Positions 31,001-39,036 of a DNA stretch of 64,000 nucleotides are shown piece after piece (position 1 is the stretch's first letter; each line of letters begins with the position of its first letter). A program made the translations under genes and the position numbers. Source of the DNA: an uncultured Caryophanales bacterium (GTDB lineage Bacteria; Bacillota_I; Bacilli_A; RF39; UBA660); contig CAJLIR010000003.1 in NCBI GenBank assembly GCA_905206805.1, positions 1 to 64,000 of the forward strand, given 5' to 3'. The notes beneath the pieces are model-generated. The model had not been told where the DNA came from and made no database searches. It saw only the letters and a list, made by a program, of their open reading frames with translations.

Positions 31001-31661
31001 TGGATCATTAGAATTTACAAAAACAGATTTAGTATCAGATGAAGGACTACCAAATACATTAATAGAAATCTATAATGATAATGATGAATTAATATTCACA
31101 GGTAGAACAGATGAAAACGGAAAAATTATTATTCCAGAATTAAAATATGGAAAATATTATATTCTTGAAAAAGAAGCACCCGAAGGATATTTGTTAAATC
31201 CAGATAAGATGTATTTTGAAATAACTGAGGACGGAAAAATAGTAAAAGCTAATATGAAAGATAAATTAATAACTGGATCATTAGAATTTACAAAAACAGA
31301 TTTAGTATCAGATGAAACATTACCAAATACATTAATAGAAATCTATAATGATAAGGATGAATTAGTATTTACAGGCAGAACAGATGAAAATGGAAAAATT
31401 ATTATTCCAAAATTAAAATATGGAAAATATTATATTCTTGAAAAAGAAGCACCCGAAGGATATTTAATAAATCCTGATAAAATGTATTTTGAAATAACTG
31501 AAGATGGAAAAATAGTAAAAGCCAATATGAAAGATGAAAAAGAAATTGAAGTTCCAAATACACTACAAAACGAAAACTATTTTGTTGAAGTAGGATGTGC
31601 TATTTTATGTGTACTAGGAATAGGAGTAGTTATATATGCAAATAAGAAAAGTAAAAAATAG
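28035..31661 (+). CDS. Thioester-domain and CnaB-repeat surface adhesin, sortase substrate
   Basis: The 1208-residue protein has a signal peptide (1-27) and then a thioester domain. C74 in VYCLQP and Q132 in ITQVMIW are the expected bond-forming pair that attaches covalently to host or cell surfaces. Then come about nine CnaB/SpaA-type domains, several with the K...E...N arrangement of isopeptide self-crosslinking. The last three are near-identical 91-residue repeats. The C-terminus has a sorting signal EVPNTLQ, a hydrophobic span and KKSKK. The motif departs from LPxTG. The start at 28035 follows AAGGAGG. Its role is probably adhesion or mating-pair contact. Confidence 0.92.
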   Translation: MSKKLILFIAFLITSFVSIVNITPVNAEEYTGQAIWPSEFISNVYIKKVKPDGSGKYQQGRFMRRSEDNAFVYCLQPFADIDNNLPYYNIARSDYAVYLNMTEEQWDKISLIAYYGYGYGNHQEHKWYAITQVMIWRVADPTTDFYFTNTLNGTRNDSLFVSEIEEIQNLVNNHYRIPKFSSQKISIPLGQSITINDSNNILNEFTISKTSNVSASVNGNNLTITATGIGNGYIQLKKQDSIYTTPPIAYFSNHSQNVMRVGSFDPIVVDLKLEVMGGKVEIQKVDSKTLLNKAQGNATLKGAVYGVFKMDGTKIAELITDSNGYAKSDYLSSVGKLYIQELKASEGYKLDPNKYEIEISETNLEPSIQVKEEIIEGKIKISKYDSETNACKAQGEASLIGAKYQVINSNGEVVDTLTIGEDCTAVSKNLPYGNYKIVETDSSKGYLIDNNSYNVFINSETTFNVISKEDVIKGKIKISKYDSENNFCKAQGSATLKGAIYEIFDIRGNLVDTLTIGEDCTALSKNLPYGNYKIKEKYSSKGYLLDVNIYNANITENKIIDIVSKEDVIKNRISILKQYDYVDGTTQFLNAEANVTFEIYAEDGSKYASITTDKNGYASLEIPYGTWKFHQVNTTSGYEKIYDFYITIDENSEKEHYYNILNNALSAYLQILKLDTETGNKIELSDTTFKILNLDTNQYVSQYVGGKVISEFKTDENGIVITPLKLSSGNYKIIEIRSPKGYLINKEGLTFTIGNDTHFNYTTYGSFVTVEYKNSPIKGQIEIIKKGESFVIDKGTYTYKDILLDGIIYNIYAAEDIKSSDGKYIYYNKNDLVDTITTDKNGYGISKKLPLGKYYLIEVKTKDDYVLDSSKYYFELTEKNNTTPIVFELFEGFNYLKKGNLKFTKTDLVSDEGLPNTLIEIYNDKDELIFTGRTDENGKIIIENIPLGKYYILEKEAPEGYLINPDKMYFEITENGQVVKANMKDKIITGSLEFTKTDLVSDEGLPNTLIEIYNDNDELIFTGRTDENGKIIIPELKYGKYYILEKEAPEGYLLNPDKMYFEITEDGKIVKANMKDKLITGSLEFTKTDLVSDETLPNTLIEIYNDKDELVFTGRTDENGKIIIPKLKYGKYYILEKEAPEGYLINPDKMYFEITEDGKIVKANMKDEKEIEVPNTLQNENYFVEVGCAILCVLGIGVVIYANKKSKK
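30741..31559 (+). repeat. Three tandem 273-bp repeats encoding CnaB domains
   Basis: Units begin at 30741, 31014 and 31287 with TTTACAAAAACAGATTTAGT and are almost identical through APEGYL and PDKMYFEIT. Such repeats can expand or contract by recombination and would alter stalk length. Confidence 0.9.
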
Positions 31662-32274
31662 AAAATGTTTATTAACATTAATAGGCATTTTTTTAATAGT
31701 TATAAGTTTTGCAATAGTTTTTAATAAGTATTTTAACAATTATAAAGTAAAAAAGATTGAGGAAGAAAAAATTGAACAATTTTTAGAAGAAACAGTATAT
31801 GAGGAAGTAAGTCAAGAAGAAATTATAGATGAACCTGTCATAGAAGAAGAAAACCAACCTGAAAAAATTAATTATATAGCAGTTCTTGAAATACCAAAAA
31901 TGAACTTAAAAAGAGGTTTAGTTGATAGAAATAGTTGGAGAAATAATGTTAATTATAATATTCAAATATTAAACAGTTCTGATATGCCAGAAGTTGAAAA
32001 TGGTAATTTCATTTTAGCAGCTCACTCTGGAAATAGTGTAGTTTCTTATTTTACTAACTTAAAATATATGGATAAACAGGATCTTGTTTATCTTTTTTAT
32101 AATGGACAGAAATTAACTTATAAAGTTGTAGATATGTATGACATTGAAAAAACAGGTAAAGCAAAAATAGTAAGAAACAAAGATAAGAATACTCTTACAT
32201 TAATTTCTTGTCGTAATGGAACTAACTATCAAATAGTAGTTATTTGTGAATTGATAGAGAAGGAGGTGATGTGA
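31636..32274 (+). CDS. ICE-encoded sortase
   Basis: The transpeptidase should anchor the neighbouring adhesin to the cell wall. An N-terminal membrane helix (residues 10-30) and an acidic linker precede the sortase domain. The catalytic His is in LAAHSGNS (about 128) and Cys in TLISCRNG (about 192). The conserved arginine, usually several residues after the cysteine, is Q in TNYQIVV. The start overlaps the adhesin's last 26 bases, so translation is coupled. The missing arginine and the VPNTL sorting motif may go together. Confidence 0.88.
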   Translation: MQIRKVKNRKCLLTLIGIFLIVISFAIVFNKYFNNYKVKKIEEEKIEQFLEETVYEEVSQEEIIDEPVIEEENQPEKINYIAVLEIPKMNLKRGLVDRNSWRNNVNYNIQILNSSDMPEVENGNFILAAHSGNSVVSYFTNLKYMDKQDLVYLFYNGQKLTYKVVDMYDIEKTGKAKIVRNKDKNTLTLISCRNGTNYQIVVICELIEKEVM

Positions 32275-32522
32275 TGGAAAAAAACAATTTATCTAATATT
32301 GTAAAAGTATTAGAGAAAATTTTTGATATTGGATTTTGTGATGAAAAGGCAATATTAAAAATGCAATTAACAGATATTTCTAAAATTAAAAATGGATTAA
32401 GTTCACAAGAAATATCAATTTTAATTGGTTTACAAGAAGCAATTAAAAATAAAGAATTAATACCATTTTTAAGTGGTAAAAAAATGACAAAAACTAATGA
32501 TGAAATTAAAAAAGAAAGGTAA
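32274..32522 (+). CDS. Small hypothetical ICE protein
   Basis: This 82-residue soluble protein is not recognised. It starts MEKNNLSNIVKVLEK and is mostly helical. The ATG at 32274 overlaps the sortase stop and follows AAGGAGGTGATG. It ends KKER with the stop embedded in the ribosome site of the ssb gene. Confidence 0.7.
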   Translation: MEKNNLSNIVKVLEKIFDIGFCDEKAILKMQLTDISKIKNGLSSQEISILIGLQEAIKNKELIPFLSGKKMTKTNDEIKKER

Positions 32523-32530
32523 GTGATATT

Positions 32531-32875
32531 ATGTTGAATCAGATAGTTTTAGTAGGAAGATTAACAAAAGATTTAGAAGTGTTAAAAGGAGAAAATGACA
32601 AAAAATATGCAAGAATAACTTTAGCAATTCCAAGAAGTTATAAAAATTCAGAAGGCGTTTATGATACTGATTTTGTAGATTGTATCATTTTTGATCATAT
32701 TGCTGAAAATGTAGCCCATTATTGCAAAAAAGGTGATATAGTTGGCGTTAAAGGTAGAATAGCTACTGATATTAATGATGATAAGGAGAAAACAACATCA
32801 ATAATTGCAGAAAAAGTAACATTTCTATCAGCAAGATCACAAAATCAAAAAGAAGATAATGAACAAGAAAGGTAG
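32531..32875 (+). CDS. ssb: Single-stranded DNA-binding protein of the ICE
   Basis: The OB-fold start MLNQIVLVGRLTKDLE and segments RITLAIPR, DFVDCIIF and GDIVGVKGRI are typical of SSB. At 114 residues it lacks the long acidic tail of chromosomal SSB. It probably coats the transferred strand during conjugation. It is tightly packed with its neighbours. Confidence 0.9.
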   Translation: MLNQIVLVGRLTKDLEVLKGENDKKYARITLAIPRSYKNSEGVYDTDFVDCIIFDHIAENVAHYCKKGDIVGVKGRIATDINDDKEKTTSIIAEKVTFLSARSQNQKEDNEQER

Positions 32876-32882
32876 TGATATT

Positions 32883-33221
32883 ATGAGTAATTATTCAAAT
32901 AGGATTCCACCAATTAAAATAGAACTAAGTAAAGAAAATTTTAATAATTTTATTCAATTTTTAACAGAATTAACAAATTCAGAGAATCAAGAAGTAAAAG
33001 AAATTACTACTAAGATAAAAGATAAATTATTAAAATATAGTGTTCCACAAACAGCAGAAGATGGAACAAAAAAAGTAAGCATAAGATTTTATATGTCTGA
33101 ATCATCTGAAATTATTAATCAATTTATAAATACATTAAAAATGTATAGTGAAGTAGATTATTATTCAGTTTTAGAAAAAGTAAGAGAATCATATAAAAAT
33201 TCTAATAACTCAGGAGTGTAA
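32883..33221 (+). CDS. Hypothetical ICE protein
   Basis: The 112-residue soluble protein is not recognised and has no signal or membrane segment. The ATG at 32883 follows GAAAGGTAGTGATATT, whose stop-plus-ribosome-site arrangement is shared by several ICE genes. It ends in a hairpin that closes this operon. Confidence 0.65.
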   Translation: MSNYSNRIPPIKIELSKENFNNFIQFLTELTNSENQEVKEITTKIKDKLLKYSVPQTAEDGTKKVSIRFYMSESSEIINQFINTLKMYSEVDYYSVLEKVRESYKNSNNSGV

Positions 33222-33240
33222 GTTTTAAACAACACTCCTT
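33212..33240 (+). terminator. Hairpin ending the adhesin-ssb operon
   Basis: AGGAGTGT and ACACTCCT pair over eight bases with a 12-nt loop. The T-run is weak. Confidence 0.55.
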
Positions 33241-33287
33241 TAGTTATAAAAAATAAAGTCTTTTAAAATAGAAATGCCAGAAAAAAT

Positions 33288-33316
33288 TTTACACATTTGT
33301 TACATTTTATTATAAT
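33288..33316 (+). promoter_or_regulatory. Promoter upstream of the XRE regulator
   Basis: TTTACA (33288-33293) and TATAAT (33311-33316) are separated by 17 bases. It probably drives the next group of ICE genes. Confidence 0.7.
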
Positions 33317-33346
33317 TTATATAATTTTCTTGCTAGGAGGAAAATT

Positions 33347-33589
33347 ATGCAACTAAAAAAAATAACTGAATATAATGTAAAATTATTTCGTGAAAAGAAA
33401 GGATTATCTCAGGAAGAACTATCAAGACTAATTGGAAAAAATGATAAATTTATTTCAAATTTGGAAAATGGAAAATATATTAGAGCTGTTAATATAAATG
33501 TTTTAAATTTAATTTCAAAACAATTAGATATTAAAGTAAAAGATTTATTTGATGATATAGTTGAGGAGAGTGAATATAATGAACGATAA
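33347..33589 (+). CDS. XRE-family helix-turn-helix regulator
   Basis: This 80-residue protein is a single Cro/CI-type domain: REKKGLSQEELSRLIGKNDKFISNLENGKY. It is preceded by CTAGGAGG and stands first after a promoter, so it probably controls this transfer region. Its target is unknown. Confidence 0.88.
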   Translation: MQLKKITEYNVKLFREKKGLSQEELSRLIGKNDKFISNLENGKYIRAVNINVLNLISKQLDIKVKDLFDDIVEESEYNER

Positions 33590-33615
33590 TCAAGAAAAGG
33601 ACATAGAAAAATAAA

Positions 33616-34587
33616 ATGTCCTTTTTTTATACAAAAGAAACAATCGAAAAAGCAAAAAAAATTGATTTATTAACCTATCTTCAAAATTTTGAACCAGATG
33701 AGTTAGTAAGGTTTTCTAGGGATACATTTTGTACAAAGGAACACGACAGTTTAAAAATTAGCAATGGAAAATGGTATTGGTTTTCACGAGGTTTTGGTGG
33801 TTATAATGCTTTAGATTATTTAATGAAAGTAAAAGATCTTTCCTTTATGGAAGCAATGGAAAAATTAGTTGGTACAGATGATTTAATTGTTACTAATAAT
33901 AACAATGTAAAGGAACAGGAAAAAATATCAAGACTAATTCTTCCTGAAAAAAATGATAATGAAAATAAAGTTATTGAGTATTTAATGAAAAGATGTATTG
34001 ATTTAGAAATCATATTAGATTGTATAAATGATGATCTTATTTATGAAACAAAAGAAAATCATAATGTAGTTTTTGTTGGAAAAGATTTTAATAATAATCC
34101 AAGATATGCTGGTATTAGAGCAACAAATGAAACAAGATTTATGTATGATGCAGCAGGTAGTGATAAAGAATTTTCTTTTAGAATTCTATCAGAAAAGAAA
34201 AATGAAGTATTACATATTTTTGAAAGTTCTATAGATTTATTAAGTTATGCTACAGTATTAAAAATGTGTAACAAAAATTATAAAGATGAAAATTTAATAG
34301 CACTTGCAGGAGTTTATCAACCATCAAATGATAAAGAAAAAACTAAAATTCCATTGGCAGTAGATTCTTTCCTTAAAAAAAATAGATACATTAAAAGAAT
34401 ATTTTTACATTTAGATAATGATGATGCAGGAAGAAGGGCAACAGAATATTTAAAAAATATTTTGAAAACTAATTATGAAGTAATTGATGGTAAACCTTTT
34501 TATGGAAAAGATTGGAATGATTTTTTAAAAGAACTTATTAATCAAAACTCTAAAAAAAAAGAAAAAAATACAATAGAAAGTAGGTAA
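33616..34587 (+). CDS. Toprim/DUF3991-type primase-like protein
   Basis: The 323-residue protein begins with a zinc-ribbon-like region seen in ICE primases and ends with a Toprim-like motif (IFLHLDNDDAGRRA). Related proteins are thought to prime or process the transferred strand. Its zinc ligands are incomplete (FCTKEHDS). The start is 27 bases after the XRE gene. It ends with the AGG-stop arrangement. Confidence 0.8.
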   Translation: MSFFYTKETIEKAKKIDLLTYLQNFEPDELVRFSRDTFCTKEHDSLKISNGKWYWFSRGFGGYNALDYLMKVKDLSFMEAMEKLVGTDDLIVTNNNNVKEQEKISRLILPEKNDNENKVIEYLMKRCIDLEIILDCINDDLIYETKENHNVVFVGKDFNNNPRYAGIRATNETRFMYDAAGSDKEFSFRILSEKKNEVLHIFESSIDLLSYATVLKMCNKNYKDENLIALAGVYQPSNDKEKTKIPLAVDSFLKKNRYIKRIFLHLDNDDAGRRATEYLKNILKTNYEVIDGKPFYGKDWNDFLKELINQNSKKKEKNTIESR

Positions 34588-34591
34588 TAAA

Positions 34592-34828
34592 ATGGATAAA
34601 ATATATGATGTAGAAGTAAAACTAATTAATAAATTATCAAAAAAAGTAGTAGCAAGTTCAGGAGATGAAGCTATTGATAAAATGGAAAAACAATTAGAAA
34701 TTTATGATATAATTGATAAAGATATAAATGAATATTATGAAATTTCTTCAGTTGAGTCAGATGAAAAAGAGATTCTAAAAGAAGAAGAAAACGAAGAAGA
34801 AATTATAATAATTTTCCCAGAGTTTTGA
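34592..34828 (+). CDS. Small acidic hypothetical protein
   Basis: The 78-residue protein is not recognised. Its C-terminal third is almost all E, K, I and N. It follows the primase-like gene by four bases. Its stop codon lies inside the first of three hairpins. Confidence 0.65.
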   Translation: MDKIYDVEVKLINKLSKKVVASSGDEAIDKMEKQLEIYDIIDKDINEYYEISSVESDEKEILKEEENEEEIIIIFPEF

Positions 34829-34900
34829 TGGGAAAATTGGAATAGCCAGCTCTGAATTTGTCCTCCCACAAATTCAATATAGGGTAAAACCCCAATCCCC
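34811..34900. other. Three consecutive hairpins, candidate oriT or structured RNA
   Basis: ATTTTCCCA/TGGGAAAAT (34811-34837), GAATTTGT/ACAAATTC (34854-34875) and GGGT/ACCC (34882-34892) follow one another. The segment is GC-richer than all surrounding DNA. It lies about 0.6 kb upstream of mobC and the relaxase. TTTTGATGGGAAAA recurs near 35322. The position suits oriT, but this is inference. Confidence 0.45.
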
Positions 34901-34998
34901 AAAATATTATAATTTTTACAAAAGTATTTTAAAAGAATTAATATTATGATAAAATGTATTCATAAGCGTAAGCTTTATTTTAGGAGGTTAAAAAAATT

Positions 34999-35274
34999 AT
35001 GAAGAAATCAGAAATGTTATCAGTAATTGCTGAAAAATCAGGAGTTACAAAATCAGTAGCTGAAAAAGTATTTAATGCTACATTTGATACATTTAAAGAT
35101 GAATTAAAAAAAGGAGAAAATGTTTCAGTATCACAATTTGGAACATTTAAAATATCTGAAAGAAAAGCAAGAAAAGGTCGTAATCCAAGAACTGGAGAAG
35201 AAATTAGTATTGCAGCAAGTAAGTCAGTAGCTTTTAAAGCAGGATCTGATTTAAAAAAAGAAATAAATAAATAA
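34999..35274 (+). CDS. HU-family DNA-binding protein of the ICE
   Basis: The 91-residue protein is a complete HU/IHF fold: KKSEMLSVIAEKSG, then FGTFKISERKARKGRNPRTGEE with the DNA-binding arms. It bends DNA and may aid relaxosome or integrase complexes. The ATG follows TTAGGAGG. A terminator follows. Confidence 0.95.
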   Translation: MKKSEMLSVIAEKSGVTKSVAEKVFNATFDTFKDELKKGENVSVSQFGTFKISERKARKGRNPRTGEEISIAASKSVAFKAGSDLKKEINK

Positions 35275-35299
35275 TAAATAGAAGAAATAAGAATTATAA

Positions 35300-35326
35300 A
35301 GATTAACTATGCGTTAATCTTTTTTT
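35300..35326 (+). terminator. Terminator after HU
   Basis: AGATTAAC and GTTAATCT form an 8-bp stem with a 5-nt loop and a T-run. Confidence 0.85.
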
Positions 35327-35352
35327 GATGGGAAAAGAAAGGAAAAATTAGT

Positions 35353-35508
35353 ATGAGTGAATTATTATTTTTTGTGTTAGGCATTATCATTGGAGGTTTA
35401 TCAGCAACTGTTATAATGTGTTGTTTACAAGTTAATAAAATAAATGATTTTGAAGCTGAAATAAAAAAGTTAAAACAAAATTGTAATGAGGAATTAAATG
35501 AGAACTAG
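35353..35508 (+). CDS. Small membrane protein (DUF3789-like)
   Basis: This 51-residue protein has one hydrophobic helix (LLFFVLGIIIGGLSATVIMCC) and a charged helical tail. It resembles small proteins that precede mobC in Tn1549-like elements. It overlaps mobC by 11 bases, implying coupled translation. GGAAAAATTAGT precedes the ATG. Confidence 0.75.
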   Translation: MSELLFFVLGIIIGGLSATVIMCCLQVNKINDFEAEIKKLKQNCNEELNEN

Positions 35509-35827
35509 AAATATAAAAAAACAAGTTTGGTTAAATAAAGAAGAAGCTACAAAATTAAAAAATAAATCTAAAAAGGTTGGACTCAATGAATCAACTTATA
35601 TTAGATATTGTATTAATGAGTATCCGATAAGAGAAAAACCTGATGAACAATTTTACGATTATCTAAAACTTTTGAGAAATATTAGTAATAATATAAATCA
35701 AATTGCAAAAAGAAATAATGCAACAGGAATTTTGGATATATCATCTTATCAAAAAGAACAAGAAAAATTAGATGATTTTATTTTTAAAATAAAAAAGACA
35801 TATTTATATCCAAAAACTGAAAAATAA
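35498..35827 (+). CDS. mobC: Relaxosome accessory protein MobC
   Basis: The 109-residue basic protein has the ribbon-helix-helix start (KKQVWLNKEEATKLKNKSKK) and the C-terminal LLRNISNNINQIAKRNN stretch of MobC. It binds oriT and helps the relaxase nick. It is located directly before the relaxase gene. Confidence 0.9.
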   Translation: MRTRNIKKQVWLNKEEATKLKNKSKKVGLNESTYIRYCINEYPIREKPDEQFYDYLKLLRNISNNINQIAKRNNATGILDISSYQKEQEKLDDFIFKIKKTYLYPKTEK

Positions 35828-35828
35828 A

Positions 35829-37205
35829 ATGGCTACTACTGGATTATGGAAAATTGCTAGTAGGCTTGATAAAGTTATAGATTATATTGGTAATGCTGAG
35901 AAAACACATAATGAAGAATTTTTAAAAGAGTTGCACAATGTAATAGATTATGCAAAAGCAGATTATAAAACAGAAAAACAATATTATGTGTCAGCATTAA
36001 ATTGTGGAGTAGATACAGCTTTTACAGAAATGATACAAACAAAAAATGGTTTTGGTAAAACTAATGGCATATTAGGTTATCACGGTTTTCAATCATTTAA
36101 AGAAGGTGAAGTAACTCCAGAAATGGCACACGAAATAGGTGTAAGACTTGCTGAAGAAATGTGGGGAGATAGATTTGAAGTAGTTATAAGTACACACTTA
36201 AATACAAATCATATTCACAATCATTTTGTTGTTAATTCTGTTTCATTTAAAGATGGTAAAAAATATTATGATAAAAGAGAAACACAAGCAGAGATAAGAC
36301 ATATTTCAGATTCACTTTGTGCTGAATATGGACTTAGTGTATTAGAGGAAAAACCTTGTCGTAATAGTAGAATAAATTATGCTAATTATTATAAGGGTGT
36401 AGTAGCAAGATCAACATATCACTCAACATCAAAAATTGATATAGATCTGGCTATAGGACAAGCTTATGATTATAAAGATTTTCTTAATTTATTGAGAAAT
36501 ATGAATTATGAAATAACTTGTAGATATGGCAAGTTAAGTGTTAAAAGACCACCATATAAAAGAAATATAAGAATTGAAAGAAGTTTTGGTGAAGAATATA
36601 GCATCGAAAATATTATTAAAAGAATCAAAACTACAACAATGATAAGAGATCCATTTCCAGAAGCAAAAAATGTATATAAAAAATTTATAAGTAAGTCAGA
36701 GTATAAAAAAAATAAAGTTGGTGGAATATATGGACTTTATTTATATTATTGTTATTTGCTAAAAATTTTCCCACAAGAATATCCAACTAAGAGAATTCCA
36801 CCCTCAATTAGAGCAGATGTTAAAATAATGGATCAAATATCTGAAGAAACTAGGATGTTAAGTGAGAAAAAAATTAAAACTTATGATGAACTTAAAGAAT
36901 ATAAAAATTCATTAGAAAATAATTTATCTAAAATTATTGATAAAAAAGAGGATCTGTGGAAATTAGAAAAGAAAGTTAATACTCCAGATAAAAAAGAAAG
37001 TATTAAACAAACAATTTTAGAATTAAATATGGAAGCAAATTCTTTAAGAAAAGAAATAAAATTATGTTCTGGCGTAGAAGAAAGACTTTCAGTAATGTTA
37101 TCAAAAGTATCCGAAATAGATAAAGAAGAAGTACCAGATCTAATTTCTAAAATGAATTTAAAATCAGATAAGAAGGAGGATGAAAAAAATGAACACATCA
37201 AGTGA
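35829..37205 (+). CDS. mobA: MOB-P type relaxase
   Basis: The relaxase nicks oriT and pilots the transferred strand. The HUH metal motif is STHLNTNHIHNHFVVNS (about residues 120-136). A candidate nucleophile tyrosine is in the N-terminal 60 residues. The C-terminal 150 residues are coiled-coil. No strong ribosome site precedes the ATG, which comes two bases after the mobC stop, so coupling is likely. The end overlaps the PcfB-like gene. Confidence 0.93.
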   Translation: MATTGLWKIASRLDKVIDYIGNAEKTHNEEFLKELHNVIDYAKADYKTEKQYYVSALNCGVDTAFTEMIQTKNGFGKTNGILGYHGFQSFKEGEVTPEMAHEIGVRLAEEMWGDRFEVVISTHLNTNHIHNHFVVNSVSFKDGKKYYDKRETQAEIRHISDSLCAEYGLSVLEEKPCRNSRINYANYYKGVVARSTYHSTSKIDIDLAIGQAYDYKDFLNLLRNMNYEITCRYGKLSVKRPPYKRNIRIERSFGEEYSIENIIKRIKTTTMIRDPFPEAKNVYKKFISKSEYKKNKVGGIYGLYLYYCYLLKIFPQEYPTKRIPPSIRADVKIMDQISEETRMLSEKKIKTYDELKEYKNSLENNLSKIIDKKEDLWKLEKKVNTPDKKESIKQTILELNMEANSLRKEIKLCSGVEERLSVMLSKVSEIDKEEVPDLISKMNLKSDKKEDEKNEHIK

Positions 37206-37956
37206 TGCAGCTGAATCAACAGTAAGGATGTGTATGCAAGGTATAGAAATTGCAGCAAAAATAACAGGTTCAGGAGCAAAAAATGTAACTGTATTATTAT
37301 ATACAATATTAAAAAATCAAAAACAAACAAAAGGTAAAACATCATTAACTAATATGCTTAAAACGAATAAAGAACTTAAAGTCTTTTCATTAAAAGAAGA
37401 AGATTTAAAGAAATTTACTGAAGAAGCAAAAGGATATGGTGTTTTATTTTGTGCTTTAATAAATAGAAAACACAAAAGTAATGATGGTTTAGTAGATATA
37501 ATGGTTAGAGCTGAAGATGCATCTAAAATTAACAGAATTATAGAAAGGTTTAAATTGTCAATCGTTGATACAGCAAGTATTAGAAGTGAAATATCAAAAT
37601 CAAAAGAACCTAAAGAAAATGATATTGAAGTGAGTATTGAAGATAAGCTAGTTAACGAAATGTTATCTAAGCCAATTCAAAAAGAAAATAATGAACAATC
37701 AAACCCCTATTTAGCTCAGACAGAAAAAGACCCTCTGTCCGAGACTTTATCAAAGAACAAAATGCCTTTAGAGGAGGGTGCTAAAAAGATTGAAAAGCCT
37801 TCTGTTAGAGAAGAAATAAAACGCATAGAACAAGAACAAAAAGAAAAATCTAAATTAGATGACTCTAAAGAAACAGTTAAAGTTTCAAAAAATAGGGAAA
37901 CAAAACATACTCAGCCCAAAAATAAAAAGAAAAAAAATAAAGAAAGGAGAATTTGA
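37189..37956 (+). CDS. PcfB/DUF3801 family conjugation protein
   Basis: PcfB-type proteins link relaxosome and coupling protein in Gram-positive conjugation. Residues 1-130 match the family (MCMQGIEIAAKITGSGAKN, then the KGYGVLFCALI stretch). The rest is a charged, probably disordered tail. I use the ATG at 37189, ten bases after AAGGAGG; the ATG at 37180 abuts that site. It overlaps the relaxase end and the next gene. Confidence 0.85.
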   Translation: MNTSSDAAESTVRMCMQGIEIAAKITGSGAKNVTVLLYTILKNQKQTKGKTSLTNMLKTNKELKVFSLKEEDLKKFTEEAKGYGVLFCALINRKHKSNDGLVDIMVRAEDASKINRIIERFKLSIVDTASIRSEISKSKEPKENDIEVSIEDKLVNEMLSKPIQKENNEQSNPYLAQTEKDPLSETLSKNKMPLEEGAKKIEKPSVREEIKRIEQEQKEKSKLDDSKETVKVSKNRETKHTQPKNKKKKNKERRI

Positions 37957-37958
37957 AT

Positions 37959-38822
37959 TTGAATATAGATGAAATATTAGAAACTGATTTTCAAGAAAAT
38001 AATTTTCAAAAAGACTTTAATAAAGAAAAATGGATTAAAGAAAAAAATGGGGAAAGAAATAAAGTTTATTCATTAATTGATAAAACATCTTTAAAAATAG
38101 TACAGGATAGTGAAATGTTTAAAGGTTATTTGAATATTCAGAGTCGATTTGATAAATATTCTGTTGCTAATGGATTATTAATATATGCACAAATGCCAAG
38201 TGCTACTCAATTAAGAGAATATTCCGAGTGGAAAGCAATACCTAATCTCTTTTTTAACGATAATAAAAATAGTATATTATTATTAAAAAAAGATAGAAAA
38301 AATACTATGCAATTTGTAGTATATAAAATGTTTGATATATCTCAAACAAATATGCCACAGAAACAAACACATTCAAAAGTTTTAGATGATCGGATTTTAT
38401 TGAAAGCATTTATTCACGAAAATCCTACTGAGATTAAAGTTGTGGATGAGTTAACAAGTGGATTATTTGTAGAACTAAATGATGATGATAATATTCTGTA
38501 TATACAAAGGGGAGCAGATCCTAGAGAGATATATCAAGGGATTGTAAGAGAAATTTCCAAAGTATCATTTGAAACTGATGATCCTAGCATTGCTTCCTTT
38601 AAAGCAAAGTGTACATCATATATTGTTTGTAAAAAATATGGTATAGATGTAACAAACTATAGTTTTAATGATATTCCAAAAGAATTTAAAAATTTATCTT
38701 CAAGAGAGATAAGAAAAGAATTAGAGGAAGTTAAAGATGCAACTGAAGAATTTAATAGTAGGATTAATAGTTCTTTAGAATCTGCTTTTAAACATCTAAA
38801 AAATAAAAGTTATGAAAGATAG
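37959..38822 (+). CDS. ArdC-N/LtrC-like conjugation-associated protein
   Basis: The 287-residue protein contains FDKYSVANGLLIYAQMPSAT and the following SEWKAIP, which resemble the N-terminal single-strand-binding domain of ArdC-like proteins common in Tn1549-type elements. No HExxH peptidase motif is seen, unlike the second ArdC-like gene at 42022. There is no nearby ATG: TTG codons at 37953 and 37959 are the candidates, and the second has better spacing from GGAGA. Confidence 0.7.
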   Translation: MNIDEILETDFQENNFQKDFNKEKWIKEKNGERNKVYSLIDKTSLKIVQDSEMFKGYLNIQSRFDKYSVANGLLIYAQMPSATQLREYSEWKAIPNLFFNDNKNSILLLKKDRKNTMQFVVYKMFDISQTNMPQKQTHSKVLDDRILLKAFIHENPTEIKVVDELTSGLFVELNDDDNILYIQRGADPREIYQGIVREISKVSFETDDPSIASFKAKCTSYIVCKKYGIDVTNYSFNDIPKEFKNLSSREIRKELEEVKDATEEFNSRINSSLESAFKHLKNKSYER

Positions 38823-38834
38823 GAGGAAATATTT

Positions 38835-39005
38835 ATGAAAGATAAAATAGAATTGGATAAATATGAAACTGGAATTTTAATTAATTCTTTAAATTCATTT
38901 AGAAATGAACAAATAAATCTAAATAAATCACCTGATATTTTAGAACCTATTAATAATTTGTTGCTTAAATTAATGGATTTTTATGAAAAAAAACCAACTA
39001 TGTAA
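38835..39005 (+). CDS. Small hypothetical protein before the coupling protein
   Basis: This 56-residue helical, soluble protein is not recognised. The ATG follows TAGGAGGAAATATT. Small genes in this place are frequent in related elements. It is 31 bases before the coupling-protein gene. Confidence 0.65.
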   Translation: MKDKIELDKYETGILINSLNSFRNEQINLNKSPDILEPINNLLLKLMDFYEKKPTM

Positions 39006-39036
39006 AATGTTTGAGGAAAGATAATTATATAAGGTA

